From the NCBI GenBank assembly GCA_964638895.1, contig CAZWYY010000050.1, forward strand, positions 1 through 29,419: a DNA stretch of 29,419 bases. The letters are read 5' to 3'. The notes below the pieces were generated by a model. That model saw only the letters and a list, made by a program, of their open reading frames with translations. It was not told the origin of the DNA and did not search any database. The translations under genes and the position numbers were made by a program. This stretch comes from JAFGGG01 sp964638895. Its GTDB lineage: Bacteria > Spirochaetota > Spirochaetia > SZUA-6 > RPPD01. Positions 15,005-23,466 of the stretch are shown here, piece by piece. Every line of letters begins with the position of its first letter. Position 1 is the stretch's first letter.

Positions 15005-16377
15005 AACTTTTTCTCTTTGCGTTAAAAAACGCCATCAGAAGCTGGTGGCGGAGCATTATCCTGGGCATGTTCATTTTCCTGATCGGACTGCTCACTACCT
15101 TTATGGGATCGTTCAGCCTTACCATCCGCAACCAGATGGAGGATGCCATCATCAATGGCGTAAGCGGCCATATCCAGATACGGCCCGGCAATGCCGAGGA
15201 GGATGATTTCGCCGAGCTTATGAAGAGCCGCTGGCGGGGCGTGGCCTCCTTGAACCGGAAACAGCAGGTGCGTATTCAGAACGCACTTACCCCCCTGAAA
15301 GACTCGATAGTAATTACCCCCCGCGTCAGACACGCAGCCCTGTTCATTTCGGACAAGGATAAGTCCCCCTCCCTTTTTATCGGACTGGATCCCCGTGACA
15401 CCAATTACCAGAAGGCCCTGATCACGGTTAAAGGCAGAATGCTCCAACCCGGCCGCAACCGGGAGATTGTGATTACCCAGAACCTGGCGGACACACTCGG
15501 GGTAGTTCCCGGCGGCGTGATCGGGGTGTTGAGCAAAACACGGGAGGATTACCCCGTGGACATGGCACTTACCGTGGTGGGGGTGGTACAGTATCGCATG
15601 CTCTCATTGTTCAGCTTTTCAGCGGTATATATGGATATTGACACGGCCCGTGAGCTTGCCGGTTTTTACCACGGAGAGGTATCGGACATCATCCTTTACC
15701 TTGACCGTAAAGACCGTACCGATGCCTTTATTGCCCGGTTACCGGCGATCCTGGCCGGGGCGGGGGTGCGCGTTGTGAAAGGGGAACCGGCGCAACAGAA
15801 CGGTCCGGACGCGCAGCAACAGACACAGGACATCGCACCGGCGCAACAGGATAATACCGGCCCGACATTACAGAGGGACGGCTCCACGGTCGGTGTCAGG
15901 CTTTCCACTTACAAAAGCATGGGGGGGTTTTTTATGGGTACGGTGAGTGGGATGATCATGATATTCTATTTTCTCGTAGTACTCTTATTGATTATCGTGA
16001 GCATTCTCATCGCCAACCTGGTGTATATGATGGGTATCGAGCGCTACCGTGAGATCGGCACCCTGCGCGCCATCGGCTTTTCCAGGGCAAGGACCGTGCG
16101 GATCTTCATGACCGAGATATTCTGCGTTACCGGGTTTTTCGGTATCCTGGGAATTTTGGCGGGGACCGCGCTGAACCTGTATTTCAGCATCGTGGGCATG
16201 CCCTCCCCCTCCCCGGCCATGGACTATATTATGGGCACCAGTCTTAAGTTCCAGATGGACTACTCGCAGGCGATTGTTTCGCTGGTCCTGATTTTCGGCT
16301 TTACCTTTCTGGCCTCGTTCATGCCGGCGTTTCGGGCCTGCTCCCTGAAGCCCGCCGAAACCCTGAAAGAAACCTAA
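15001..16377 (+). CDS. ABC transporter permease 1, MacB/LolC type
   Basis: The 458-residue protein has the MacB/LolC topology. TM1 lies near residues 18-42, a large periplasmic MacB_PCD-like domain covers about 45-310, and three C-terminal helices begin at about 312, 370 and 420. IGIERYREIGTLRAIGFS-type sequence, the conserved cytoplasmic loop after TM2, appears as MGIERYREIGTLRAIGFSRA. An unusual Gln/Ala-rich stretch is at about residues 262-290 (AQQNGPDAQQQTQD), probably a flexible loop. Such permeases do not move cargo through a channel but extract lipoproteins or drive periplasmic conformational work. The ATG overlaps the ATPase stop. No MacA-like adaptor is nearby, which favours a Lol-like role over efflux. 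Confidence 0.92.
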   Translation: MKLFLFALKNAIRSWWRSIILGMFIFLIGLLTTFMGSFSLTIRNQMEDAIINGVSGHIQIRPGNAEEDDFAELMKSRWRGVASLNRKQQVRIQNALTPLKDSIVITPRVRHAALFISDKDKSPSLFIGLDPRDTNYQKALITVKGRMLQPGRNREIVITQNLADTLGVVPGGVIGVLSKTREDYPVDMALTVVGVVQYRMLSLFSFSAVYMDIDTARELAGFYHGEVSDIILYLDRKDRTDAFIARLPAILAGAGVRVVKGEPAQQNGPDAQQQTQDIAPAQQDNTGPTLQRDGSTVGVRLSTYKSMGGFFMGTVSGMIMIFYFLVVLLLIIVSILIANLVYMMGIERYREIGTLRAIGFSRARTVRIFMTEIFCVTGFFGILGILAGTALNLYFSIVGMPSPSPAMDYIMGTSLKFQMDYSQAIVSLVLIFGFTFLASFMPAFRACSLKPAETLKET

Positions 16378-16398
16378 TTCATTATAAGGAGGATACAC

Positions 16399-17796
16399 GT
16401 GAGTGTACTTATAAAGATTGCATTTCGGAATATCGTTAAAAATAAAAAAAGATCCCTGCTGATCGGGCTTGCCATATTCATCTCTTGTTTTATCCTGCTC
16501 CTAAGTAATGCCGTGGGGAACGGTACGGCCGAGGCCATCCTCAACGAATACTATTACCAGCAGGGCGGGGACGTGGTGCTGCTGTGGGAAAACGCGATGA
16601 AAATCGAAAATGACAGCCCATCCCGGATTTATATTTCCGCGTTCGACGCGGACAAGGTGAAGCAGAACAAGGCCGCCCTGGCACGGCTGCATGATTTTTT
16701 AACAAGACACAACCATGAAATCAAGGATACCTATCGTGTGGTAAGGCGTGGGGTGGTGATGGCGCTGCCGCAGGACATGATTAATGTCAACGTGTACGGC
16801 ATGGAAGACCGCGAGTGGCCGTTTTTGCAGCAAAAACGGCTGGTAACATTGGAGCGGGGCGTGTTCAAGCCGGAAGAGCGTTATACGGTCATTATCAGTC
16901 AATTGATCGCCTCCTCCAACAGGCTGAAGTTGGGCGACTGGATAACACTCGACGCCGTCAGCGCCTACGGCGCCCAGAACTCCATGGACTTTAAAATAAC
17001 CGGGATTTATAAAAACGGCGTGCCCTGGAACAATGATTACATTTACATGTGGGACCGGGACGCACGGGTGCTGTATGATTTCGATCCGGAGGATTTCGAC
17101 TCAATGCGTATCTATCTGAACAATCCCGGGGAAGGCACGCGGTTTGCGCATGAACTTGACTCATATCTTACCAAAGCCGGTGACGTCCTGCGTGCGCTGC
17201 CGGGCAGCACGGCCACCGTATTTTTTTCCGGGCAGGCGGAGTTCTTTAAAAGCCTGTACACATTCTTTGTCATTTTTCTTCTCATCATCATCGCCTTCGG
17301 TATCCGCGCCACCGTGCGCATGAACCTGTTCGAGCGCATGCGGGAGTTCGGCACCCTGCGCGCCATCGGGTACAACCGGATGCAGAACTTCTTTATCATC
17401 TTTTGCGAGATCTTTCTGCTGGCGTTTTTTTCATTGTTTTTTGCCTTGATCTGCACAGTCCTGCTTATGCTCATCGTGGGTCAAAGCGGAATCTATATCG
17501 GCAGTGGGGCCGTCAGTTACCTGTTCGGCGGCGATTACCTCTATCCGGTACTCTACTTGCAGGATATAGTGTTTGCACTTATCGTTATCATGGTACTCAG
17601 CCTGCTTGCGCCCTTTAAGCCGGGCCTTAAACTCTGTTTTCAAAAGATTACCGACACCCTGCGTAAATACCAGGAGAGGACCCTGCTTACCCTGCTGGTC
17701 CTTAAAAGTGTGTTTCGCGGCGGGCGGGGACCGCGATCGCTGTGGGCGGGCGGGCCGCGGCCGGAAAAGCCCGATGCCGGGGGGTCCGTGTCATGA
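16399..17796 (+). CDS. ABC transporter permease 2, MacB/LolE type
   Basis: This 465-residue protein starts at GTG 16399, with AGGAGG nine bases before. It repeats the layout of permease 1: an N-terminal helix (RSLLIGLAIFISCFILLLSN), a periplasmic domain, a three-helix C-terminal unit and the loop FERMREFGTLRAIGYNRMQNF. The two permeases are only distantly alike, so a LolC/LolE-style heterodimer with one shared ATPase is likely. After the last helix an extra Arg/Gly/Pro-rich cytoplasmic tail of about 40 residues (GGRGPRSLWAGGPRPEKP) is present, unusual for the family. Its stop overlaps the next start as ATGA. Confidence 0.9.
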   Translation: MSVLIKIAFRNIVKNKKRSLLIGLAIFISCFILLLSNAVGNGTAEAILNEYYYQQGGDVVLLWENAMKIENDSPSRIYISAFDADKVKQNKAALARLHDFLTRHNHEIKDTYRVVRRGVVMALPQDMINVNVYGMEDREWPFLQQKRLVTLERGVFKPEERYTVIISQLIASSNRLKLGDWITLDAVSAYGAQNSMDFKITGIYKNGVPWNNDYIYMWDRDARVLYDFDPEDFDSMRIYLNNPGEGTRFAHELDSYLTKAGDVLRALPGSTATVFFSGQAEFFKSLYTFFVIFLLIIIAFGIRATVRMNLFERMREFGTLRAIGYNRMQNFFIIFCEIFLLAFFSLFFALICTVLLMLIVGQSGIYIGSGAVSYLFGGDYLYPVLYLQDIVFALIVIMVLSLLAPFKPGLKLCFQKITDTLRKYQERTLLTLLVLKSVFRGGRGPRSLWAGGPRPEKPDAGGSVS

Positions 17797-19007
17797 AAAG
17801 ATTTTCAGCTCCGCTTTTACTGCTGGCCCTGCCGCTCTTTACCCTAAGCGCACAGACCATATCCCTTTATGGTACGGCGAAGGCGAATATCACGGTTGAT
17901 GTATATAACAAAAACTCATACCTGTATGAAAACGGCAGCGGTGACTATTATCTGGATAATTACCTGCTGTTCAATACCCAGGCCGTCCTGCCCCAAGGGT
18001 CCCCGGTCTTCGCGGTTCTTAACACGGACCTCCTGGTCAGGGAGATTATCTCAGCCGAGAGTGACCGGCCCGGACAGGACATTAGCCTGACCCTGAATGA
18101 GGCGTACCTCAATATCCCCCTGGCTGACTTTCTGTTCTTTACCATAGGTAAGAGGCGCGTTGTCTGGGGCACAGGCATTTCTTACAATCCAAGTGATTTT
18201 ATCAATCCACCCAAAGATCCCCTGCACCCGGGGGAGGAAAGGCGCGGGGTGTACGGTGCCATGTTGGAATTGTTCACCGAATGGTTCAGCCTGACCCAGG
18301 TGGCGGTGTTTTACGATAAACTCGATTACCTGGGCTACGGCACCAAACTTTCCACTTCGGCCCTGATTCCCGCCACGGACTTTAATCTTGTGTTTTATTA
18401 CGAGGCCAACAGCGGATGTAACCTGGGGGCCTCACTGGATACCACGCCTTTCGGTGAGCTGCCGGTATTGCAAAACCTGGCCCTGCACGCGGAGGCCGGC
18501 CTAAGGCAGAAATCCGAACGCCCGGTATACGATGACGGCACGGGAGCCCTTGTGCAAAGACCACAGCGGGATGAGTTCTATAAAAACCTTCTGGCCGGCC
18601 TGCGCTACACCATTCCCGGCTGGGAAACCTTAATCGCCCTTGAGTACTACTATATTGACGACGGGTACCTGCCTTCGGAACTGAAGGAAATCATCGGACA
18701 AGGTCTTGTCGCTGATATAGCCTATGACCCCGGGTTAATGGGCAGGCACACCATGATGTGCACCGTCAACCAACCGCAGCTTACGCAAAGGGCAAACCCC
18801 TTTACCGACACCCTGGGGATCTCCGGAACCTTGCTTCTTAATCTTTTGGACGGGAGTTGCCTGATTTCCGCAAACATGGAAAGTACAATATTAAGCGGTT
18901 GCGTTTTCAGCCTGGAGGGCGGTTGCTTTTCCGGAAACGGGCACACGGAGTATGGTCTCTCGCCCTTGGAGTTTTACATAAGCTTTGCGGCCGTAATCGG
19001 CTTTTAA
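17793..19007 (+). CDS. Outer-membrane beta-barrel protein, possibly DUF1302-like
   Basis: The 404-residue product has a signal peptide (MKRFSAPLLLLALPLFTLSAQ) and long alternating strands ending in AAVIGF, consistent with a large barrel. The stretch FFTIGKRRVVWGTGISYNPSD followed by FINPPKDPL resembles the GRQxVxWG...NPxD motif of DUF1302-type and related barrels, some of which occur beside LolA-like DUF1329 proteins and RND pumps. That is recollection, not a search result. I use ATG 17793, which overlaps the permease stop; the frame from 17742 would run through the permease gene. Being coupled to the transporter, it is the probable outer-membrane end point of the pathway. Confidence 0.7.
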   Translation: MKRFSAPLLLLALPLFTLSAQTISLYGTAKANITVDVYNKNSYLYENGSGDYYLDNYLLFNTQAVLPQGSPVFAVLNTDLLVREIISAESDRPGQDISLTLNEAYLNIPLADFLFFTIGKRRVVWGTGISYNPSDFINPPKDPLHPGEERRGVYGAMLELFTEWFSLTQVAVFYDKLDYLGYGTKLSTSALIPATDFNLVFYYEANSGCNLGASLDTTPFGELPVLQNLALHAEAGLRQKSERPVYDDGTGALVQRPQRDEFYKNLLAGLRYTIPGWETLIALEYYYIDDGYLPSELKEIIGQGLVADIAYDPGLMGRHTMMCTVNQPQLTQRANPFTDTLGISGTLLLNLLDGSCLISANMESTILSGCVFSLEGGCFSGNGHTEYGLSPLEFYISFAAVIGF

Positions 19008-19055
19008 TTGATATCGGCTGCGGCGCACTTATACATAAAAAAAGCGATAACCACC

Positions 19056-19084
19056 TTGACAGCTTTGCGGGGATGATTTATAAA
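19056..19084 (+). promoter_or_regulatory. Strong sigma-70-type promoter
   Basis: A perfect TTGACA (19056-19061), a 17-base spacer and TATAAA (19079-19084). It would start transcription near 19091, 25 bases before the next start codon, separating that gene from the upstream operon. Confidence 0.8.
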
Positions 19085-19115
19085 ATTATTATTACCTAAC
19101 AGGAGGCTTAAACAC

Positions 19116-19514
19116 ATGGCAATGAAAATAACGATGGTTGCTCTTATACCCATAATCTGCGGAGCGCTGGGTTTCATTCTCATGATCCCCGGGTCGATAA
19201 TATCCGGTAATGTCGCATACGAAGCCATCAAGGATTACGCACCATTATTCACGGCGGAATTTTATTCTCCCGAGCAACAAAATGATGACGTGCGGAATTT
19301 ATGGGTGACGATTGGTATTGTGGCAGCCGTTATGGGTTTGGGCTCTTCAATCCTGACATTATGGTTTCCCCTGGGCTTCGGCAAAGGCTTGATTTTATGC
19401 GCCATTGTGGCCGTTTTCGTATGTATTGCCTTTAATGTTCTGGTGCTGGCGTCGGTCATTCTATTTGCCGCAGGCGGAATATTCGCCATGGTAGCGCTTA
19501 AGAAAACCGAGTGA
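19116..19514 (+). CDS. Small integral membrane protein, four helices
   Basis: The 132-residue protein has four probable membrane helices at about residues 7-30, 63-85, 89-108 and 109-127. A hydrophilic loop of about 30 residues (SPEQQNDDVRN) lies after the first helix, and the protein ends KKTE. The pattern of four small helices with a loop after the first resembles tetraspan-like small bacterial membrane proteins of unknown role; I recognise no family. AGGAGG (19101-19106) is nine bases from ATG 19116. A strong promoter upstream and a terminator-like hairpin downstream indicate a single-gene transcript. Confidence 0.75.
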   Translation: MAMKITMVALIPIICGALGFILMIPGSIISGNVAYEAIKDYAPLFTAEFYSPEQQNDDVRNLWVTIGIVAAVMGLGSSILTLWFPLGFGKGLILCAIVAVFVCIAFNVLVLASVILFAAGGIFAMVALKKTE

Positions 19515-19543
19515 GTTTTCCGGGCCTGCCCGTGTCCTTTGTT

Positions 19544-19575
19544 CCGCTTGAAGTCTTCAGGCAAGCGGTTATTTA
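19544..19575 (+). terminator. Probable terminator after the membrane protein
   Basis: CCGCTTG (19544-19550) pairs with CAAGCGG (19562-19568) over an 11-base loop and is followed by TTATTTA. The T-run is interrupted, so this is a moderate call. Confidence 0.5.
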
Positions 19576-19682
19576 TATGTACGTATGTTCTACTGTTGCG
19601 GCAGCATCAGCCGGTGTTATATATCTTCAGATGAAGCGGATATAACTTTAATAAAAAAACTCACTAAATGCAATATAAGCAT

Positions 19683-19710
19683 TTGAAAGAAAACATAATT
19701 GCTATATAAT
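19683..19710 (+). promoter_or_regulatory. Promoter of the WD40-like lipoprotein gene
   Basis: TTGAAA (19683-19688), a 16-base spacer and a perfect TATAAT (19705-19710). An inverted repeat AAATGC/GCATTT (19666-19684) overlaps the first bases of the -35 and may be a regulator site. AGGAG precedes the ATG at 19751. Confidence 0.65.
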
Positions 19711-19750
19711 TAATGATGGGTACATATTCGATCACCATAGGAGATAGCAC

Positions 19751-20362
19751 ATGGCCTACAAGTTTTGGATCATTTTGCCGGTGACCGCCCTGTTTTTCCT
19801 TGCCTGCGGACCTACAATTGATTACAGCGTGGGCATATCCGTGCAGATTGATTCAAGCCGTTCGTTTAAAACACCCCTGCGCAATGAAACACCCACCTCC
19901 GTGGCCTTCTCACCGGACGGCAGAAAAATTATCGCCGGGGTATACGGCCAGGTGTATCTGTGGAACATTGAGAACGGTGAAACCCGTTCTTTCCCCACCC
20001 CTGTCAGTACCCAACGCCCCACATCTGTCGCTTTCTCACCGGACGGGCGCAGAATCATCGCCGGACTCTACGGCCAGGTATACATGTGGGAAATTGACAC
20101 CGGAAAAACCGCAACTTTTAAAACCCCCATCCGCAATCAGGCCCCCACCGCAGTAGCCTTCTCACCGGACGGTAAAAAAATAATCGCCGCCCTGTACGGC
20201 CAGGTATGCATGTGGGACCTTGAACAGAACAAATTACTGGTCTTTAAAACACCCAATGCCAAAAAGCGGGTAACCTCCCTGTCGTTTTCACCGGACGGGC
20301 GGAAAATCATCGCCGGCAGTTATGGTGAAATCTGCATGTGGAGCCTGGATAACATTCCCTGA
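19751..20362 (+). CDS. Lipoprotein made of four WD40-like repeats
   Basis: The 203-residue product has a lipoprotein signal (MAYKFWIILPVTALFFLAC, lipidated C19). From residue 38 on it consists of four WD40-like repeats of 42, 42, 42 and 40 residues. Each has the core TSVAFSPDGRKIIAG followed by YGQVYLW or a close variant. WD40 propellers normally need six to eight blades, so four cannot close a ring; dimerisation or an open structure is implied. The location, on the periplasmic or outer surface, follows from the lipobox. It has its own promoter, and the mutM start lies three bases after its stop, so mutM may be co-transcribed. Confidence 0.85.
   Translation: MAYKFWIILPVTALFFLACGPTIDYSVGISVQIDSSRSFKTPLRNETPTSVAFSPDGRKIIAGVYGQVYLWNIENGETRSFPTPVSTQRPTSVAFSPDGRRIIAGLYGQVYMWEIDTGKTATFKTPIRNQAPTAVAFSPDGKKIIAALYGQVCMWDLEQNKLLVFKTPNAKKRVTSLSFSPDGRKIIAGSYGEICMWSLDNIP
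19862..20359 (+). repeat. Tandem 126-base coding repeat, four copies
   Basis: Units are 19862-19987, 19988-20113, 20114-20239 and 20240-20359. The marker CACCGGACGG recurs at 19911, 20037, 20163 and 20289, exactly 126 bases apart each time. No unit has an internal indel up to the shortened last one, which points to amplification by unequal exchange. Confidence 0.9.
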
Positions 20363-20365
20363 TCT

Positions 20366-21217
20366 ATGCCGGAACTGCCGGAGGTTGAAACGATTGTCAG
20401 GGGACTGCGGGGTTGTATCATCGGAAAACGGATCCGGTCGGTAAGGATCCTGCATGCCAAACCACTGGGAAACCTGAGTAAGGCGCGGTTTCGGGATTTT
20501 CTTTTAAACCAGACCTTTACCGCGATCGAGCGTATAGGCAAATACATTCTTTTTATATTTGGCGGGGGGAAAAAAATGCTTGTCCACCTGCGCATGACGG
20601 GAAAATTTATCTTCAGGGCGGCCGGCCGAACCAACGACATGCCCGACCGTCATATCCGCCTCATTTTTTTTCTTGAGCGGGGCGTACGCCTGATCTTTCA
20701 GGACATGCGCCTTTTTGCCACCTTCAATCTATATCCGGCGGGCGAACCGGTACGTGAGACAGCGGAGCTTGGCCCCGATCCCTTCTTTGCAACTCTCACC
20801 ACCGGGTGGCTTACCGCCCGCCTGCGCACCCTGAAGTCGTCGTTAAAGACGGTGCTGTTAAACCAACGCGTCATCAGCGGGTTGGGCAATATCTACGCGT
20901 GCGAGATATTACACGACGCGGGATTAGATCCCTGTCTTCCCGCCGCCGCCGTAACCCCGGCGCAGGCGCGCAGGCTGATTGTCAGCATGAGGCGGATTCT
21001 CAGGCTGGCGTTGAAATATAACGGGACCACCATACGTGATTTTAACGGGGTCGATAACAAGGCCGGTGAGTTTAAAAAAATGCTGCGGGTATACGGCCGG
21101 GCCGGGCAGGCCTGTCTTAGCTGCTCCCGGGCGCAAGTGCAAAAAATCATCCAGGCCCAGCGCTCAACCTTCTTTTGCCCGGTGTGCCAGCCCCGATTTA
21201 AAAATGGTTCAAAATGA
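20366..21217 (+). CDS. mutM: Formamidopyrimidine-DNA glycosylase
   Basis: MutM (Fpg) removes 8-oxoguanine and ring-opened purines and nicks the DNA. The 283-residue length is typical. The catalytic Pro2 and Glu3 are in the N-terminal MPELPEVET, and the conserved lysine is K59 in RIGKYILF. The H2TH region reads NQRVISGLGNIYACEILHDAG. The C-terminal zinc finger has two Cys pairs, CLSC and CPVC, with the DNA-contacting arginine in AQRSTFFC. The usual FxDxRxFG segment is FQDMRLFATF, a small deviation. The start is three bases after the WD40 lipoprotein stop; the ribosome binding site is weak, suggesting coupling. It is convergent with the next gene. Confidence 0.93.
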   Translation: MPELPEVETIVRGLRGCIIGKRIRSVRILHAKPLGNLSKARFRDFLLNQTFTAIERIGKYILFIFGGGKKMLVHLRMTGKFIFRAAGRTNDMPDRHIRLIFFLERGVRLIFQDMRLFATFNLYPAGEPVRETAELGPDPFFATLTTGWLTARLRTLKSSLKTVLLNQRVISGLGNIYACEILHDAGLDPCLPAAAVTPAQARRLIVSMRRILRLALKYNGTTIRDFNGVDNKAGEFKKMLRVYGRAGQACLSCSRAQVQKIIQAQRSTFFCPVCQPRFKNGSK

Positions 21218-21240
21218 GAATTGCCGGTCAGCCCTTGTCC

Positions 21241-23448
21241 TCAGATACTGTTCTCTAACTGGGTGCCGAAGGTACGCAAGCGTTTTTCAAAGGTCTCCAG
21301 CAGTTTCCACTCGATAATGGGTTTAAACTGCAGAATATCGCCCATGATCACATAGACAACGGAATCGGTTGAAGCCCGGGCCGTGAACAGGCTGGCCTGC
21401 TTCAAAAAAATACTTTCCTCCCCGAAAAAGCCGCCGGGCTTAAGCGTATCAACCTGTTTATCCTCAAAGAAAACCTGTATCTCGCCGCTTTTCAGCATAT
21501 AAATTGTAGGGTTCTGCGCGGCGGGCAGTTCCTCGCCCGCTTTTATTATCTGCATGCGCATGAGTTTGGCGATAGAGTTCAGGACCACACTTGAGACCAT
21601 CTCGCCGAACAACCAAGTGTTCTGCAGGAAAAGCTTGTTTTCAAAGATTCGCCTGATATCATCGCTTAAGAAATTACGATTGAGGAACACCCCGTATAAC
21701 TCACACGGAATGGTAAGCACCTTAATATAACTCATGGCCCTGAAGGTGCGCTGTGAGGCCTGCCTCTTCAACACCGCCTCCTCCCCGATGATGGAACCGG
21801 CGGAGAGCACATTGCGCGTGCGGGTAGCCGCGTCTATATACTCCACACCCCCCGTAATGATCAGGTATACATTGGTGTTCATCACTCCCTTTTTCAGAAG
21901 GATGAGGCCGACATTGAGCTCCTGGACCGGGCAGTTCAACAGCATGGCCAGGTCATGGTCCGGGGCCAGGGGGAAATACGCCCGCAGGTACCTGAACGCC
22001 GCCCTCATGGCATAATCCTGATGCGCCGGTATCAGCACATCCTCCATACCGAAGGTGGCGTTGGATCCGATCTCCTTTTCCGAAATGGTAAGTTCACGCG
22101 AGGTGTGGCTGAGTACGATTTTATTGGAGGCGTCCTTTTCAAAATCAAGCGCGCGGCCGTGGATCATGCCCCCGCCGATATCGATCTTCTTGATATCCGC
22201 GGGGGAAAAAAAGTTCCTGGCAAGGTTTGCGAATATCTTGTGGGAAATTTCCGTGGACTCGGCATCCTCCTGCAGATAGCTGCGCAGCACCTCCATGGAG
22301 GCGATGTCCGAAAGGTGGGCGTAGGTTTTATACCCCCCTTCCCAGTAGGTGCGAAAAATCAGAAACGCGTCCTCCACCGGGTGGGGCGAATAGACCGGCT
22401 TCACCTCAAGCCCGTCGATATTGTTCCACTTGTTAAACTGCAATGTATGTATTTCGAACAGCTTGTTGAATCTCTCTTCGGAGATGGACATCAGCGCGGC
22501 AAGCTTCTTAACTACCGACGCGCGCACCACCGCCGGGGCATAGTGTTTGATCAGGTGATCGGAACGCACAAGACTGGTCAACCCGGCGAAATGATCGTCA
22601 TGAGCGTGCGTGTGAAAAATCCCCTCTATTTCGTTAACGCTTATGCCCAGGGCGGTAAGGGAGTGAAGGATATGCGGCCCGGTGTCAATCAGGTAAATCC
22701 TGCCCTGGAAGGTGATGATACTGGACATACAGGGGCGGTTTACGTCCCAGCCGTCACCCTCCCCGATATGGATAACCGAAAAATATTCCCGTTTTATTTT
22801 ATGAAAACCCAACTGCGCCGTGGGTTCGTACTCCTGGCTTGCGGCCAGGTTGAGGTCGACCTCCGTCTTCTCGCCGTTATACTCAAACTCATAGACATTA
22901 AGTTCTTTTCTCCTGATACTCACACCACCCCGGATAGGAATCGGGGCCTGGTCCACCACACGGAAATCAAGAATATCCTCGGTGTTCAATATTTTGTTGA
23001 AGGCGAACCGCCGTTTAATCCGCAGCATCTCTTCGGCGATCGAGCGAGGAATTCCGGCCTGTGTAATCTCACGCAGATCGGTAAGGCCGAAATTACCGCG
23101 GTAGATGTACTGGCTTTGGGCGGCGATCTGATATGCGGTCCCGATCAGCATGGGTTTGGTTCCCGTGTTGTTGGGATGATCCGGGATGATCATGCCCTGC
23201 CGGTAAAGCATCTGTAGGACCGGAAACTCGGCCAGGTTGGAAAAACTGCCGTTCTGAATGGAAACATCGGACAAGAGGATGGCATTGGGACCGCTTTCAA
23301 AGGTTACCCCGTCCTTGGTTTTAGGGAGAATCAGCCCCCGCTTCATGAGGTGCTTTACGGCATCGGCGGGGCAGCCGCAGAGGACGGAGAGGTCCGCCTC
23401 CGGGATCTCGACCCAGTATATGCCGTTTGCCACTTTTATCTTTTCCAT
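21241..23448 (-). CDS. MBL-fold protein fused to two cyclic-nucleotide-binding-type domains
   Basis: The 735-residue protein has an N-terminal region without recognised domain (1-235). A metallo-beta-lactamase domain with IYLIDTGPHILHSL and HTHAHDDHFAG (about residues 278-288) follows. Two successive CNB domains lie at about 500-610 and 620-735. Their phosphate-binding cassettes read IIGEEAVLKRQASQRTFRA and FFGEESIFLKQASLFTARA: the GE pair is kept but the canonical PRAA is altered, so cNMP binding is uncertain. No membrane segment or signal peptide is seen. A metal hydrolase or oxygen-binding di-iron fold regulated by a nucleotide is plausible; the substrate is unknown. TATAAT (23472-23467) and AAAGGG precede the ATG. 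Confidence 0.85.
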   Translation of the reverse strand: MEKIKVANGIYWVEIPEADLSVLCGCPADAVKHLMKRGLILPKTKDGVTFESGPNAILLSDVSIQNGSFSNLAEFPVLQMLYRQGMIIPDHPNNTGTKPMLIGTAYQIAAQSQYIYRGNFGLTDLREITQAGIPRSIAEEMLRIKRRFAFNKILNTEDILDFRVVDQAPIPIRGGVSIRRKELNVYEFEYNGEKTEVDLNLAASQEYEPTAQLGFHKIKREYFSVIHIGEGDGWDVNRPCMSSIITFQGRIYLIDTGPHILHSLTALGISVNEIEGIFHTHAHDDHFAGLTSLVRSDHLIKHYAPAVVRASVVKKLAALMSISEERFNKLFEIHTLQFNKWNNIDGLEVKPVYSPHPVEDAFLIFRTYWEGGYKTYAHLSDIASMEVLRSYLQEDAESTEISHKIFANLARNFFSPADIKKIDIGGGMIHGRALDFEKDASNKIVLSHTSRELTISEKEIGSNATFGMEDVLIPAHQDYAMRAAFRYLRAYFPLAPDHDLAMLLNCPVQELNVGLILLKKGVMNTNVYLIITGGVEYIDAATRTRNVLSAGSIIGEEAVLKRQASQRTFRAMSYIKVLTIPCELYGVFLNRNFLSDDIRRIFENKLFLQNTWLFGEMVSSVVLNSIAKLMRMQIIKAGEELPAAQNPTIYMLKSGEIQVFFEDKQVDTLKPGGFFGEESIFLKQASLFTARASTDSVVYVIMGDILQFKPIIEWKLLETFEKRLRTFGTQLENSI

Positions 23449-23466
23449 CCGGTTCCCTTTATATCC

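Noticed and set aside
14321..17796. A MacAB-TolC macrolide efflux system
   Set aside because: There is no MacA-type adaptor or TolC gene, and there are two separate permeases instead of one MacB fusion; a Lol-like arrangement fits better.
21955..23217. Long plus-strand frame of 420 codons
   Set aside because: It lies antisense to the MBL/CNB fusion gene, whose frame has clear domain motifs. The plus-strand product has no recognisable domain and is Arg/His/Gly-rich, as expected of a shadow frame.
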